Assembly (NCBI GenBank): GCA_049840595.1
Contig: JASGKO010000007.1
Span: 1-62,007 of the forward strand
DNA length: 62,007 nt
Origin: JASGKO01 sp049840595
Lineage (GTDB): Bacteria > Verrucomicrobiota > Verrucomicrobiia > Chthoniobacterales > Chthoniobacteraceae
Reading direction: 5' to 3'
Shown: one piece after another, positions 9,525 through 18,611 of the stretch
Numbering within the stretch: position 1 is the first letter of the stretch
Layout of the letters: each line of letters opens with the position of its first letter
Program-made: the position numbers and the translations under genes
The notes under the pieces: model-generated
What the model was told of the DNA's origin: nothing
The model's input: the letters and a program-made list of their open reading frames with translations, nothing else
The model's database searches: none

Positions 9525-10457
9525 TTACTTCGCGTAGAGATCGTTCAGCAAATCCGCGAGACGGTAGCCCGCCAGGGCGATGCGCTCGCAGCAGAGCGCG
9601 TGAGTGCGGCCCACGTACTCGGCGGAGAGTGGAACGACCTGCATCGCATCCGGATGCGCATGCAGCGGGTAGGAAAGGGCCGAGGCCCAGACGTAACTTT
9701 CACGGGCCCAGTCGAGCGCGGTGCTCGGCTTTTCCATCTGGAAAAGAGCGGCCCGCGGATAGAGCGCCACAATCTTGTCGGCCTCTTCTTTGATCAGACC
9801 CTGATCGGGCTCTGCCGGGCGCTGTTCCGGCAGCTTGATTCCCTGGTAGAGCTCCACGGCCTGGCCGTCCTTCTCGTCGAAGCGAAAGGCGCGATCCCAA
9901 TAGCTGTGCAGGTTGGGCACTTCGCCGGGGCGCAGATCGCTCATGGGAATGCCCGAGATGTGATAGGTATTGCCGCCCTTGTCGTTCCAGTCGGTGCAAT
10001 GCAGGGGCTGGTGGATGTCGCCGACAAAGTGCAGCAGCATGGTGACGGCGAGGCGTTGCTGATCCTCCGTGGATTTCGGGTCTTTGAGCGTCTGCAGATT
10101 TTGATCAATGGCCCAGATCACATTCGGCGGCGGTGGCACCACGGCCGGGTCCGCGGCATCCGTGTGCTCGATATCGACATAGTGCCAGGAAGACCAGACG
10201 TTCACCGTTTTGTCGGCGCGAATGTCGTCCATCCAGCAGGCGGCGGTGAGGAAGTTGTAGTTGTTGTGCGCGTTGAAACGGTTGTCCAGCTTGGAGACCA
10301 GCTCGGTCACCTTCTGGCGGGCGGTGGGCTTGGTATTCTGCCAGGCGATTTCCGCCACGAGCATGTGGCCGGTGGCATCCCAAGCCCAGGCCGCGCTTTG
10401 CGTAAGGGCCAGCACCGCAGTCGCGGCTACGGCGCGAAATTTATTGGACGCTTTCAA
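9525..10457 (-). CDS. secreted S1/P1-family nuclease
   Basis: A signal peptide (VAATAVLALTQSAAWA) is followed directly by WDATGHMLVAEIA, placing the N-terminal Trp and a His that bind the tri-zinc centre of S1/P1 nucleases at the mature end. Further metal ligands are visible in WMDDIR, SSWHYVDIE, LLHFVGDIHQPLHC and KGGNTYH. The 310-residue length fits the family, which degrades single-stranded nucleic acids outside the cytoplasm. The start codon is TTG; it overlaps the end of the upstream OB-fold gene by 17 bases, and no ATG is available before the signal peptide. Co-translation with the OB-fold protein is likely. Confidence 0.92.
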   Translation of the reverse strand: MKASNKFRAVAATAVLALTQSAAWAWDATGHMLVAEIAWQNTKPTARQKVTELVSKLDNRFNAHNNYNFLTAACWMDDIRADKTVNVWSSWHYVDIEHTDAADPAVVPPPPNVIWAIDQNLQTLKDPKSTEDQQRLAVTMLLHFVGDIHQPLHCTDWNDKGGNTYHISGIPMSDLRPGEVPNLHSYWDRAFRFDEKDGQAVELYQGIKLPEQRPAEPDQGLIKEEADKIVALYPRAALFQMEKPSTALDWARESYVWASALSYPLHAHPDAMQVVPLSAEYVGRTHALCCERIALAGYRLADLLNDLYAK

Positions 10458-10857
10458 TGGAGGTCGGGGAGTCGAGTTTGATTTCCAGTTGATCTTTGTA
10501 GAGCTCCAGCTTGCCGGTTACTTTGACTTGCTTGCCGACATACTGCTGTAGCGAATCCAGGGTGGGCTCGCCCGATTTCGCGAACAGAACCAGGGAGAGG
10601 GAGGAGTTCCAATCCTGGGCGAAGTGGATGAAGAGGACGCTGCCGGTCTTGCTCGCATTGACCGAAGTGACCTTCCCCGCGACGGTCACCGTCTTCCCGA
10701 TCATCGGCTTCAAGGCCGCCGCATCGGTGGGGTCCAGTTCCGCACTTGCTGTAGCGGAAGGTGAGGGGGAGGGATCGGCCGCTGTCGCGACCAGGGGGTG
10801 GATGGTAAAAACCGCCAGACAGAAGGCCGGCAAAGTGAAGGAGGCAATGGATTTCAT
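10441..10857 (-). CDS. exported OB-fold nucleic-acid-binding protein
   Basis: A 138-residue protein starting at the ATG of MKSIASFTLPAF. A signal peptide ending near VATAA is followed by a Ser/Pro-rich linker and one OB-fold: MIGKTVTVAGKVTSVNASKTGSV (in parts), LFIHFAQDW, LVLFAKSG, YVGKQVKVTGKLELYKDQ. This resembles tRNA-anti-like OB folds found in exported proteins. It overlaps the S1/P1 nuclease gene that follows and probably forms an operon with it, which suggests a joint role in handling extracellular or periplasmic nucleic acid. That functional link is inference. Confidence 0.8.
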   Translation of the reverse strand: MKSIASFTLPAFCLAVFTIHPLVATAADPSPSPSATASAELDPTDAAALKPMIGKTVTVAGKVTSVNASKTGSVLFIHFAQDWNSSLSLVLFAKSGEPTLDSLQQYVGKQVKVTGKLELYKDQLEIKLDSPTSIESVQ

Positions 10858-10978
10858 GATCGTGGGATTCCGGTTACGACACAGGCTGCCCGTAGTTCCT
10901 GCAGTGTCTGGGCGCACACCATATTTTGCCGGAGGGAAAGTGCAAGCGCGTAATTTCCGCGTTGTAATCTTTATCGAA

Positions 10979-11995
10979 TTAGAACGTTCTTTCTGCTGCC
11001 GCGTAGAAGGGTTTCAGCTCGTGCATGAGCTCCTCGAAGGCTTTGAAATCGACTTGCTGCTGGCCGTCGCTCATCGCTTCGGCGGGATGGGGATGGACCT
11101 CGATCAGGAGCCCATCCGCGCCCATCGCCACCGCGCCGCGGCACAGCATTTTTACCAGGTCCGCCCGCCCGCAGCCCTGGCTGGGATCAATGATCACTGG
11201 GAGATGCGATTCCTTCTTGGCAATCGCGACCGCAGCCAGATCGAGGGTATTGCGGGTATAGGTTTCAAAGGTGCGGATGCCGCGCTCGCAGAGCATCACC
11301 TTCGCATTTCCATGGGCCAGGATGTATTCCGCCGCCAGCAGCCACTCCTCCACGCGCTCGCTCAGGCCGCGCTTGAGCAGGATCGGCTTGCCCGTCCGGG
11401 CGCACTCGATGAGCAACTGGAAATTCTGCGCATTGCGGGCGCCGATTTGGAAAATATCTGCCACCTCGGCCACGCGATCCACATGCCGCTCGCTCAACAC
11501 TTCGGTGATGATTTTCAGTCCCGTCTCCTTTTTCGCGAGCGCGAGCAATTCCAGGCCCTTTTCTCCCAGGCCCTGGAATTCATACGGCGATGTGCGCGGC
11601 TTGTAAGCGCCCCCGCGCAGGATCTTCGCGCCCAGTTTTTTCACTTCATGCGCGGTGGCCAGGAGTTGCTCTTCGCTTTCCACCGAGCACGGCCCGGCCA
11701 TCATCACGAACTCTGCGCCGCCGACGATCACGCCATCGACATCGACGGTGCTGTTGAGCGGATGCGACTCGCGACTCACCAGTTTGTAGCGCTTTTGCAC
11801 CGGCATCACTTGTTCCACCTGCGGCAGCACGCTGAGCGAGGTGAGGGGAGCGTTAGTCGTTTCATCACCGATCGCGGCGATCACCGTCTGGTAGGTGCCA
11901 AAAATGGGGCGGGGATTGTAGCCCAGCTTCTGCACTTCGGCGATGACTTCATCGACTTTCTCGCGGGGAGTATTGGGGCGAATGACGATAATCAT
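10979..11995 (-). CDS. aroF: 3-deoxy-7-phosphoheptulonate synthase (AroF/AroA-beta type)
   Basis: Catalyses the first step of the shikimate pathway, joining phosphoenolpyruvate and erythrose 4-phosphate. The 338-residue protein has the N-terminal ferredoxin-like extension of the beta-type enzymes (MIIVIRPNTPREKVDEVIAE start) and a TIM barrel with MMAGPCSVESEEQ, RGGAYKPRTSPYEFQGLG, the metal-binding LCERGIRTFE and IDPSQGCGRADLV, and IEVHPHPAEAMSDGQQ. The extension is the usual feedback-control region in this class. It is transcribed divergently from the LOG-family gene. Confidence 0.95.
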   Translation of the reverse strand: MIIVIRPNTPREKVDEVIAEVQKLGYNPRPIFGTYQTVIAAIGDETTNAPLTSLSVLPQVEQVMPVQKRYKLVSRESHPLNSTVDVDGVIVGGAEFVMMAGPCSVESEEQLLATAHEVKKLGAKILRGGAYKPRTSPYEFQGLGEKGLELLALAKKETGLKIITEVLSERHVDRVAEVADIFQIGARNAQNFQLLIECARTGKPILLKRGLSERVEEWLLAAEYILAHGNAKVMLCERGIRTFETYTRNTLDLAAVAIAKKESHLPVIIDPSQGCGRADLVKMLCRGAVAMGADGLLIEVHPHPAEAMSDGQQQVDFKAFEELMHELKPFYAAAERTF

Positions 11996-12095
11996 AAGCA
12001 GGTCAGGGTTAAGGTTCTTTCCAAGGAAGAGGCGGTTTAAACCTCAATCTAATTTTGCCCCTTGCGCCGGGGCCTGCAACCACGGAATTTTCTCC

Positions 12096-13169
12096 ATGCC
12101 TCCTGACTTTACCGCCACCAGTATCGGCCATTCGTATCTCCCCAGCATCGGCGACGCAGAAATCGACCGGCAGATTTCCGAACTCCTCGAAAAATCGGGC
12201 GTGGATACCAATACGCTGCTCATCCAGGAATTGATTGTCACCGCGCTCAAGATCGGGCGCGAAAATTACAGCGTGGCCGATCTGAAGCTCTTTAATCGCG
12301 CGCTCAAGGAGATGCGTTCCGCGGCCAGGATGTTTGCCCCCTACACGGGACGGAAAAAAGTGGTGGTCTTCGGCTCGGCGCGCACCAAGGCCACCGAGCC
12401 CGCCGCCATCGCCGCCGAGGAGTTTACCGCCAGGATGCGCGAGCACGGCTACATGACGATTACCGGTGGCGGCGACGGCATTATGGGCGCGGCGCAAAAA
12501 GGGGCCGGTCGCGATTTCGGCTTCGGCCTCAACATCAAGCTGCCCTTCGAGCAGCGCGCCAACGAGACGATCCACGGCGACCGCAAGCTGGTGAACTTCA
12601 ATTACTTCTTCACCCGCAAGCTGAATTTCGTGAAGGAATCCCATGCCATCACGCTCTTCCCCGGTGGCTTCGGCACCATGGATGAAGGCTTCGAGGTGCT
12701 CACGCTCATGCAGACGGGCAAATCCCGCATCATTCCCTACGTGCTGGTGGATACCCCCGGCAGCACCTTCTGGCAGACCTGGCTCGATTTTCTCAAGGAC
12801 CAGCTCTTGAAAAGCGGGCTGGTCTCCGAGACGGATTTCCATCTTTTCAAACTCACGGACAGCGTGGACGAGGCCGTCCAGGAAATCCTCCAGTTCTACA
12901 AGAACTTCCGTTCCTATCGCTGGGTGAATAAGAAGATGGTGATCCGTCTGGAAAAAGCGATCACCGACCATGCTTTACAGGATTTAAACACCCGTTTTTC
13001 CGATCTGCTCCAGGTGGGCCTCATCGAGCAAGGTTCCGCCCTGCCTGAGGAAATGAACGAGCCCGAGCTCGCCCGGCTGCCCCGGCTGATCCTCACGCCG
13101 CACCAGCGCGATTACGGGAAGATCCGGCTGTTTCTCGACGCGATCAACCAGGCCCCGGTCGTGGAGTAG
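12096..13169 (+). CDS. LOG-family protein (TIGR00730, lysine decarboxylase-like)
   Basis: The Rossmann core has VVVFGSART, ITGGGDGIMGAAQKGAG, and the family signature PGGFGTMDEGFEVLTL, which in LOG enzymes forms the active site for cytokinin-riboside monophosphate or other nucleotide phosphoribohydrolysis. The chosen start is the ATG of MPPDFTATS. At 357 residues it is longer than the common 180-250 residue LOG proteins: there is an N-terminal helical region of about 80 residues and a C-terminal extension of about 100. True lysine decarboxylase activity is not expected for this family. The physiological substrate is not visible. Confidence 0.88.
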   Translation: MPPDFTATSIGHSYLPSIGDAEIDRQISELLEKSGVDTNTLLIQELIVTALKIGRENYSVADLKLFNRALKEMRSAARMFAPYTGRKKVVVFGSARTKATEPAAIAAEEFTARMREHGYMTITGGGDGIMGAAQKGAGRDFGFGLNIKLPFEQRANETIHGDRKLVNFNYFFTRKLNFVKESHAITLFPGGFGTMDEGFEVLTLMQTGKSRIIPYVLVDTPGSTFWQTWLDFLKDQLLKSGLVSETDFHLFKLTDSVDEAVQEILQFYKNFRSYRWVNKKMVIRLEKAITDHALQDLNTRFSDLLQVGLIEQGSALPEEMNEPELARLPRLILTPHQRDYGKIRLFLDAINQAPVVE

Positions 13170-13187
13170 TTCCCGCCACCGGGCGCA

Positions 13188-13222
13188 AAAAGTGGGACAC
13201 TTTGCGCAAGTGTCCCACTTTT
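13188..13222. terminator. bidirectional terminator
   Basis: A perfect 15-bp inverted repeat (AAAAGTGGGACACTT and its complement) around the 5-base loop TGCGC. The A-rich start and T-rich end give a U tract in either direction. It lies between the convergent LOG gene and the Tyr-rich repeat gene. Confidence 0.85.
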
Positions 13223-13239
13223 CAAGAGTTTGGATCCCC

Positions 13240-14921
13240 TTAAGGGTTATACGGGCTGTAGTAGTAGTAAACGGCAATGGAGTCGTTGCCGCCACCGCCA
13301 ACGACGTGCGCCACATCACCGTACTCGGCGTAGAGGGTGTCGTTGCCCAGTCCGCCATTCATGCTGAGGTTGCCCACCTCGTAAGCATACAAGGAGTCGT
13401 TGCCCCCGCCACCATTGATGGATGCTTTGGAGGCATATTCGGCATAGATGGAGTCATGGCCAGTGCCCGTCAATACCTTGATGGAGGTGGCTTCTTCTAC
13501 GTAAACATAGTTGTTCCCGTTGCCGAGGTTGACGCTCACCTTTCCGCCTGTACTCGACATAGATGGAGTCATCTCCATTGCCAGCGGCTACTTTCACATC
13601 CCCCGTCTCATCGGTGTAAACGGTATCCGCACCCGTGCCTGTCACGAAGGAGACATCGGCGGTATAATAGGCATACAGGCTGTCCGTGCCATTGCCGGTC
13701 ACCGCCTTGATATCGCCACTGTATTCTGCATACACCGTATCGTTTCCATTGCCGCCGGTGAAGTTCAGGTCGCCACCGCTGTAGAAGTAAACACTGTCGG
13801 ATCCGCCGGAGGAGGTCATCTTGAGGTTGCCGCCGTATTCCAGATAGACGGTATCGTTCCCAGTTCCTGGCCGCGTAATTCAAGGTGCCATAATATTCAC
13901 CGTAGATGTAATCATTGCCGTCTCCGCCAGTCACTGTGGCCTTGCCGCCTTCATACGTGTAGTAGGTGTCATCACCATTGCCTAGGTCAACGACCGCTTT
14001 GCCGCCTTCTTCGAAGTCAATCGAGTCATCCCCGGAGCCAGCTGCGATGGTCACCTTGCCACCGTAGTCATCGTAGAAGCTGTCATTTCCGCTTCCCAGA
14101 TTCACATTCATCGTGCCGCCATAATACATGTACACGCTATCATCGCCTCCCCCGAGATTTGCCACGGTATTGGCCCCATACTCTGTTCCAAGGGTGTCAG
14201 CCCCGTTGCCAGTGGTTACAGTGAAAGTTCCCGATTCAAGAAAGACGCTGTTGTTTCCGTTGCCGGTCGTGATATTGGCGTTGGCATATTCCACTTCCAC
14301 GTAATTGTTGCCTTCACCGGCGCTAATCTTGTAGTTGCCGGAGTAGGCATAAATACTGTCGTCACCACTTCCGGTGGTGATGGTGTCATGGCCGTATTCC
14401 ACATAAACGTAATCGTTACCGCCATTGCCATTGATCACGGCGCTCTTGTTATAAGCTTCCAGGGTATCATGGCCGGTGCCTCCCTGGATGGTGGAGGCTC
14501 CCACGTACTCGCCGACGCCGAGGAAGTTGTTAATGCCACTCCCCTGGACCTTCAGGACGACGTTCACATTGGAAAAATGGGTGTCATCATTCCAGTTGAC
14601 CTTCACCGTGTTGGTCCCCGAGCCGGTATTGTTGAAGGTGATTTCCTTGAGCGTGCTGGTGTTGGCACCGGACACATCGGATCCGTTGACTTCAAAAAGA
14701 TGGGTCGAGGTGTCGAACTCGACATCGACACTGACGGCGGAGTTGTCGGAGTTGTTCAGGGACAGAATGCCACCGGAAAAGCCGATGGTGACTGCGCGAA
14801 CCCGCCGGGATTCCAACTGCTCGATGCGTTGCTCGAGTGCGCTGGTTGAGAGTTTGCGAGCCTGTTCCTTTTTCGCCCGGCAGCGGGCGAAATACCAATC
14901 CTTCACGGGGAGTGATTTCAT
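13240..14921 (-). CDS. Tyr-rich Gly-Asp tandem-repeat surface-like protein, two frameshifts
   Basis: After repair of two +1 shifts (extra A, gene sense, near 13867 and near 13553) this is a 559-residue protein. The N-terminus contains LEQRIEQLESRR, close to the LEPR/LESR-type motif at the start of many surface proteins of Planctomycetes and Verrucomicrobia; there is no classical signal peptide. Residues about 140 to the end consist of about twenty copies of a 19-residue repeat of the form G-x-G-N/D-D-S/T-V/I-Y-x-E-Y-G-G-x-V-x-V. The GxGND part is like RTX calcium-binding nonapeptides, but the period and the paired tyrosines differ. A beta-roll or solenoid is likely; calcium binding is inference. 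Confidence 0.8.
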
Positions 14922-15078
14922 GGGCCTAGGTTTAGCCTCTCGATGAGCGGACTAGCAATCTTAAAATGTTCGCAGATTTAAAAAGTTGGAAAGGGCGCGG
15001 AATCGCCCGACGGAACTTCGCCTGCGGGAAAATGGGCGTTGCATTCCGCACCGATTTTCCTTTCTAAATGGCCGTTCT

Positions 15079-17508
15079 ATGAAGGTCCTCATGGTCAACT
15101 CCCCGCTGGCAACGAAATTCAAAGGCGGCGACTCGACGCAGATGCGGAAGACCGGCGAGGCGTTGCAGAAACTGGGGGTGCAAGTCGCGGAATGCTACGA
15201 GCGCCAGCCCGACGCGCACGGATACGATGTCGCCCACATTTTCAATCTGCGCACGCTGCCCTATGTGCTGGAGCAGGTGCAGGCGTTGAAGGCGCAGGGG
15301 ATTCCGATCGTCCTGTCCCCGATCTACCTGGACTCATCGCTGGCGTTGTGGGCGAACCGGTGTATGGAAGTGACCTTTGGCGACGGGAGCGGAAAAGATC
15401 CCAAGCGGCTGGAGCGAAGTCTTCGCGGGATCGCCGCCCGCGACATGGTGTTAACCTTCGAGGACAAGTCGGTGCTGGCCGCGGGGACGAAAAATCGCCC
15501 GGGGGCCGACTTCGACCAGCGACAGCGCGAGGTGCTCAAGCACGTGGACTATCTGCTGCCGAACAGCTTGCTGGAGCACCGGGCGCTGGTGAGGGCCCTG
15601 GGGGACCCGGGCAAGCCGGTGACCGTGGTGCCGTATGCGGTGGATGCCAGGATCTTTGCCGATCCCGATCCGGAGCCCTTCGTCAAGCGCTTTGGCGTGC
15701 GGGATTTCGTCCTGCAGGCCGGGCGGATCGAGCGGTCGAAGAACAATCTGTTCCTCGCCATGGCGATGAAGGACCAGGGGTTGCCGCTGGTGTTTGTTGG
15801 GAACAACCTGCAGCCGGAATACCTCGCGGCCATTCGCGAGCACGGGGTGAAGGATTTTCTTCACGTGCCCCATTTGCCGCCCGAGGAGTTGCGCTCGGCG
15901 TATGCGGCGGCCCGGGTGCATGCGCTGCCCAGTTGGATCGAAACGTGCGGGCTGGTGCACATGGAGGCGGCGCTGGCCGATTGCACGCTGGTGCTGAGCA
16001 CCGCCGGCTTTGAGCGGGAGTATTATGGCAACGATGGCTATTACTGCGATCCCGGCAATTATCTCTCGATCCGCCATGCGGTGAAGCAAGCCTTTGCCAA
16101 CCACGCCGCGGATGCCCCGATGCGGAAACGTCTGCGGGAGCGCATCGAGCGCGATTACACCTGGGAACGCGCGGCGGAACTCACTTTGCAAGCCTACCAG
16201 AGTGTGTTGACCAGCCAGCGCACGCCGGTGGCCGCCGTGCCGTCCCTGCTCCGGCCCGAGGCCGGGCATCCGCGTCCGGGCCCGGTCCGGGAGAACGGGC
16301 CGCATGTGCTCTACGTGCACAAGAATTTCCCGGCCCAGTTCGGCCATATTGCCGCCCGGCTAAGGCGGGAGCATGATTTTCAATGCACCTTCGTTTCCGA
16401 GCTGCCCCCCGGTTTTCCTAGCGGCATCCGGCGCATTCAATACCAGGCAAAAGGCGGGGCCACCGACAAAACCCACTATTGCAGCCGATCCTTCGAACTC
16501 GCCACCTGGCATGCCCACGGGATCTACGAGACGATGAAGAACTTCCCCGAGGTAAAGCCGGATCTGGTGGTGGGGCACAGCGGCTTTGGCTCGACGCACT
16601 TCTTGCGCGATCTGTACGACGATTGCCCGATCCTGAATTACTTCGAGTATTTCTATCGCAAAAACGGCGGGGACATGAACTTCCGCCCCAACAGCCGGAG
16701 TGAGATCAACGACCTGCGCGCCCGCACTCGCAATGCAACGATCCTGCTCGATCTGGATACCTGCGATGCCGGTTACTGTCCCACGCAATGGCAGCGCGCG
16801 TTTTTTCCCGAGGTTTATCAGCCCAAGATCGAGACAATTTTTGACGGAGTGGAGCGCGATTGCTGGCATCGCAGGGGAAATGTGCCGCGTCAGTTTCAAG
16901 GGCGGGAGATTCCGCCCGGCACGCGCATCGTCACCTACGTGTCGCGGGGATTTGAATCCATTCGCGGCTTCGACATTTTCATGAAGGTGGCAAAGCGGAT
17001 CTGCGATGCGCGGCAGGATGTCCTCATCATCGCGGTGGGCTCGGATCGCGATTGCTATAGTGGTGATACGGGGCGAATCAAGGAGCAGAGCTATCGCGAG
17101 CACATTCTGGCGCAGGATCAGTACGATCTGGAACGAATCCTGTTCCCCGGCATGGTGCCGCCGGAGCAACTGGCCGATCTGCTCAGCATCTCCGATCTGC
17201 ACATTTACCTCACCGCGCCCTTTGTCTTGAGCTGGTCCATGCTCAACGCCATGTCGTGCGGGGCGGTGGTCCTGGGCTCGGCCACCGGCCCGGTGCAGGA
17301 AATCCTCCGGCATGAGGAGAATGGACTGCTCGCCGGGTTCTTCGAGGTGGACGAATTGACGAAGCAGGCGCTCCGCGTGCTGGACGATCCCGCCGCCTTT
17401 CGCCCGCTCGGCGAGGCGGCGGAGAAATTGATCGAGGAGCAATACAGCCTCGATGCCGTGCTCCCGCGCCTGCTGGCGATGTACGAGCGGTTGATCGCGA
17501 GGAAATAG
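15079..17508 (+). CDS. tandem double GT-B (GT4-like) glycosyltransferase
   Basis: One 809-residue protein carries two glycosyltransferase modules. Module one (residues 1-385) begins MKVLMVNSPLATKFKGG, contains VLQAGRIERSKNN as the start of its C-terminal lobe, and WIETCGLVHMEAAL with the donor-binding glutamate. Module two (about 415-809) begins PHVLYVHKNFPAQFGHIAA, has FDGVERDCW, VTYVSRGFESIRGFDIFM, and SWSMLNAMSCGAVVLG with EENGLLAGFFE. No membrane segment is present, so it is cytoplasmic. Two modules in one chain suggest two successive sugar additions to a surface polysaccharide. The start is the ATG preceding KVLMVNS. Confidence 0.85.
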   Translation: MKVLMVNSPLATKFKGGDSTQMRKTGEALQKLGVQVAECYERQPDAHGYDVAHIFNLRTLPYVLEQVQALKAQGIPIVLSPIYLDSSLALWANRCMEVTFGDGSGKDPKRLERSLRGIAARDMVLTFEDKSVLAAGTKNRPGADFDQRQREVLKHVDYLLPNSLLEHRALVRALGDPGKPVTVVPYAVDARIFADPDPEPFVKRFGVRDFVLQAGRIERSKNNLFLAMAMKDQGLPLVFVGNNLQPEYLAAIREHGVKDFLHVPHLPPEELRSAYAAARVHALPSWIETCGLVHMEAALADCTLVLSTAGFEREYYGNDGYYCDPGNYLSIRHAVKQAFANHAADAPMRKRLRERIERDYTWERAAELTLQAYQSVLTSQRTPVAAVPSLLRPEAGHPRPGPVRENGPHVLYVHKNFPAQFGHIAARLRREHDFQCTFVSELPPGFPSGIRRIQYQAKGGATDKTHYCSRSFELATWHAHGIYETMKNFPEVKPDLVVGHSGFGSTHFLRDLYDDCPILNYFEYFYRKNGGDMNFRPNSRSEINDLRARTRNATILLDLDTCDAGYCPTQWQRAFFPEVYQPKIETIFDGVERDCWHRRGNVPRQFQGREIPPGTRIVTYVSRGFESIRGFDIFMKVAKRICDARQDVLIIAVGSDRDCYSGDTGRIKEQSYREHILAQDQYDLERILFPGMVPPEQLADLLSISDLHIYLTAPFVLSWSMLNAMSCGAVVLGSATGPVQEILRHEENGLLAGFFEVDELTKQALRVLDDPAAFRPLGEAAEKLIEEQYSLDAVLPRLLAMYERLIARK

Positions 17509-17532
17509 CCGCCGGGAAAACCGCTGGCTTCG

Positions 17533-17805
17533 TTACTGCGCCGCTCCGCCCTGGTGGGTCGTCACGTATTCCGCGATGGAATTGACGGTGGCGAGGGCTT
17601 TCTGGGCCACTTCGGAGTTCGGCACCGAGACGCCGAATTTCTTTTCCAGCGAAACGACCAGTTCCAGCGCGTCGATGGAATCGAGCCCCAGGCCCTCGGG
17701 GCCGAAGAGCGGCAGCTCGTCCGCAATTTCGTCCTTCGTGACCCGGAGCATCAGGTTCTCGACCATCATTTCCTTGATCGTGTTTTTTAGTTCGTCGGTC
17801 GCCAT
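17533..17805 (-). CDS. acyl carrier protein
   Basis: A 90-residue four-helix carrier protein. The 4'-phosphopantetheine attachment serine is in GLDSIDALELVVSLE, with EKKFGVSVPNSEV forming the following helix region. I start at the ATG of ATDELKNTI rather than the TTG three codons earlier. It is a lone gene, convergent with the double glycosyltransferase and divergent from tlyA. Fatty-acid genes are not adjacent, so it could serve a specialised pathway such as glycolipid or lipid A synthesis rather than being the main fatty-acid ACP. Confidence 0.93.
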   Translation of the reverse strand: MATDELKNTIKEMMVENLMLRVTKDEIADELPLFGPEGLGLDSIDALELVVSLEKKFGVSVPNSEVAQKALATVNSIAEYVTTHQGGAAQ

Positions 17806-17873
17806 GTTTTGCAAGGGAGAGGGTTATTGTTTTGAACTCGGACGCAAGGCAAGCATTATTTAATCACTTGAAT

Positions 17874-18611
17874 ATGAAAACTGCCAGAGAACGCCTCGAT
17901 GTCCTGCTCGTTGCCCGGGGACTTTGTGAAAGCCGCGAAAAGGCCCAGCGGGCCATCATGGCCGGCTTGGTCAAGGTCGGGGAAAACCGGGCCGACAAGC
18001 CCGGGATGCGAGTCGCCGCCGGGGTCGAGCTCTCGGTCGCCGCCGGGGACAAATATGTGAGCCGGGGCGGCTTGAAGCTGGAGGGCGCGCTGCAACATTA
18101 TGCCATCGATCCCACCGGGATGACCTGTCTGGACATCGGTGCCTCCACCGGCGGCTTCACCGACTGCCTGCTCCAGCACGGCGCGGTAAAGGTGCATGCG
18201 ATCGATTGCGGCCACAGCCAGCTCGACTGGAAAATCCGCAGCGACCCCCGCGTGGTGGTGAAGGAAAAGCTCAACGCCCGCTACCTCACCCGCGCGGAGG
18301 TGCCGGATGAAATCGCCCTCGTCGTCATCGACGTCTCCTTTATCTCGCTGACTTTGATCTTGCCTCCCGCCTTTGAGTTGCTAAGTCCAGCAGGCGTGAT
18401 TCTGTGCCTCATCAAGCCCCAGTTTGAGCTCACCCCGGAGGATGTGGACCGCGGAGGGATCGTGCGCGATCCAGCCGCCCATCAACGTGCGGTGGATAAA
18501 ATTCATGATTTCGTGGTCAACCGCCTGGGCCGGCGCTGGATGGGGGTCACTGATTCACCCATCCTGGGCACGGAGGGCAACCGGGAGTTTCTCGCATGTC
18601 TGCAGCCGTAA
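17874..18611 (+). CDS. tlyA: TlyA-family rRNA 2'-O-methyltransferase / hemolysin A-like
   Basis: A 245-residue protein with an N-terminal S4 RNA-binding domain (ERLDVLLVARGLCESREKAQ in parts; VSRGGLKLEGAL) followed by an FtsJ-like methyltransferase domain (CLDIGASTGGFTDCLLQHGA as SAM site, VVIDVSFISL, LIKPQFE). In mycobacteria TlyA methylates C1409 of 16S and C1920 of 23S rRNA; the hemolysin label is historical. The start is the ATG of KTARERLD. Its end overlaps nadK by 16 bases, so tlyA, nadK and the EIIA gene form one operon. Confidence 0.93.
   Translation: MKTARERLDVLLVARGLCESREKAQRAIMAGLVKVGENRADKPGMRVAAGVELSVAAGDKYVSRGGLKLEGALQHYAIDPTGMTCLDIGASTGGFTDCLLQHGAVKVHAIDCGHSQLDWKIRSDPRVVVKEKLNARYLTRAEVPDEIALVVIDVSFISLTLILPPAFELLSPAGVILCLIKPQFELTPEDVDRGGIVRDPAAHQRAVDKIHDFVVNRLGRRWMGVTDSPILGTEGNREFLACLQP

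Noticed and set aside
12096..13169. Annotation as lysine decarboxylase
   Set aside because: The PGGFGT-type signature belongs to LOG nucleotide phosphoribohydrolases; the PLP-binding features of true lysine decarboxylases are absent.
17874..18611. Annotation as a hemolysin
   Set aside because: The S4 plus FtsJ domain layout is that of an rRNA methyltransferase; there are no membrane-active or secretion features.
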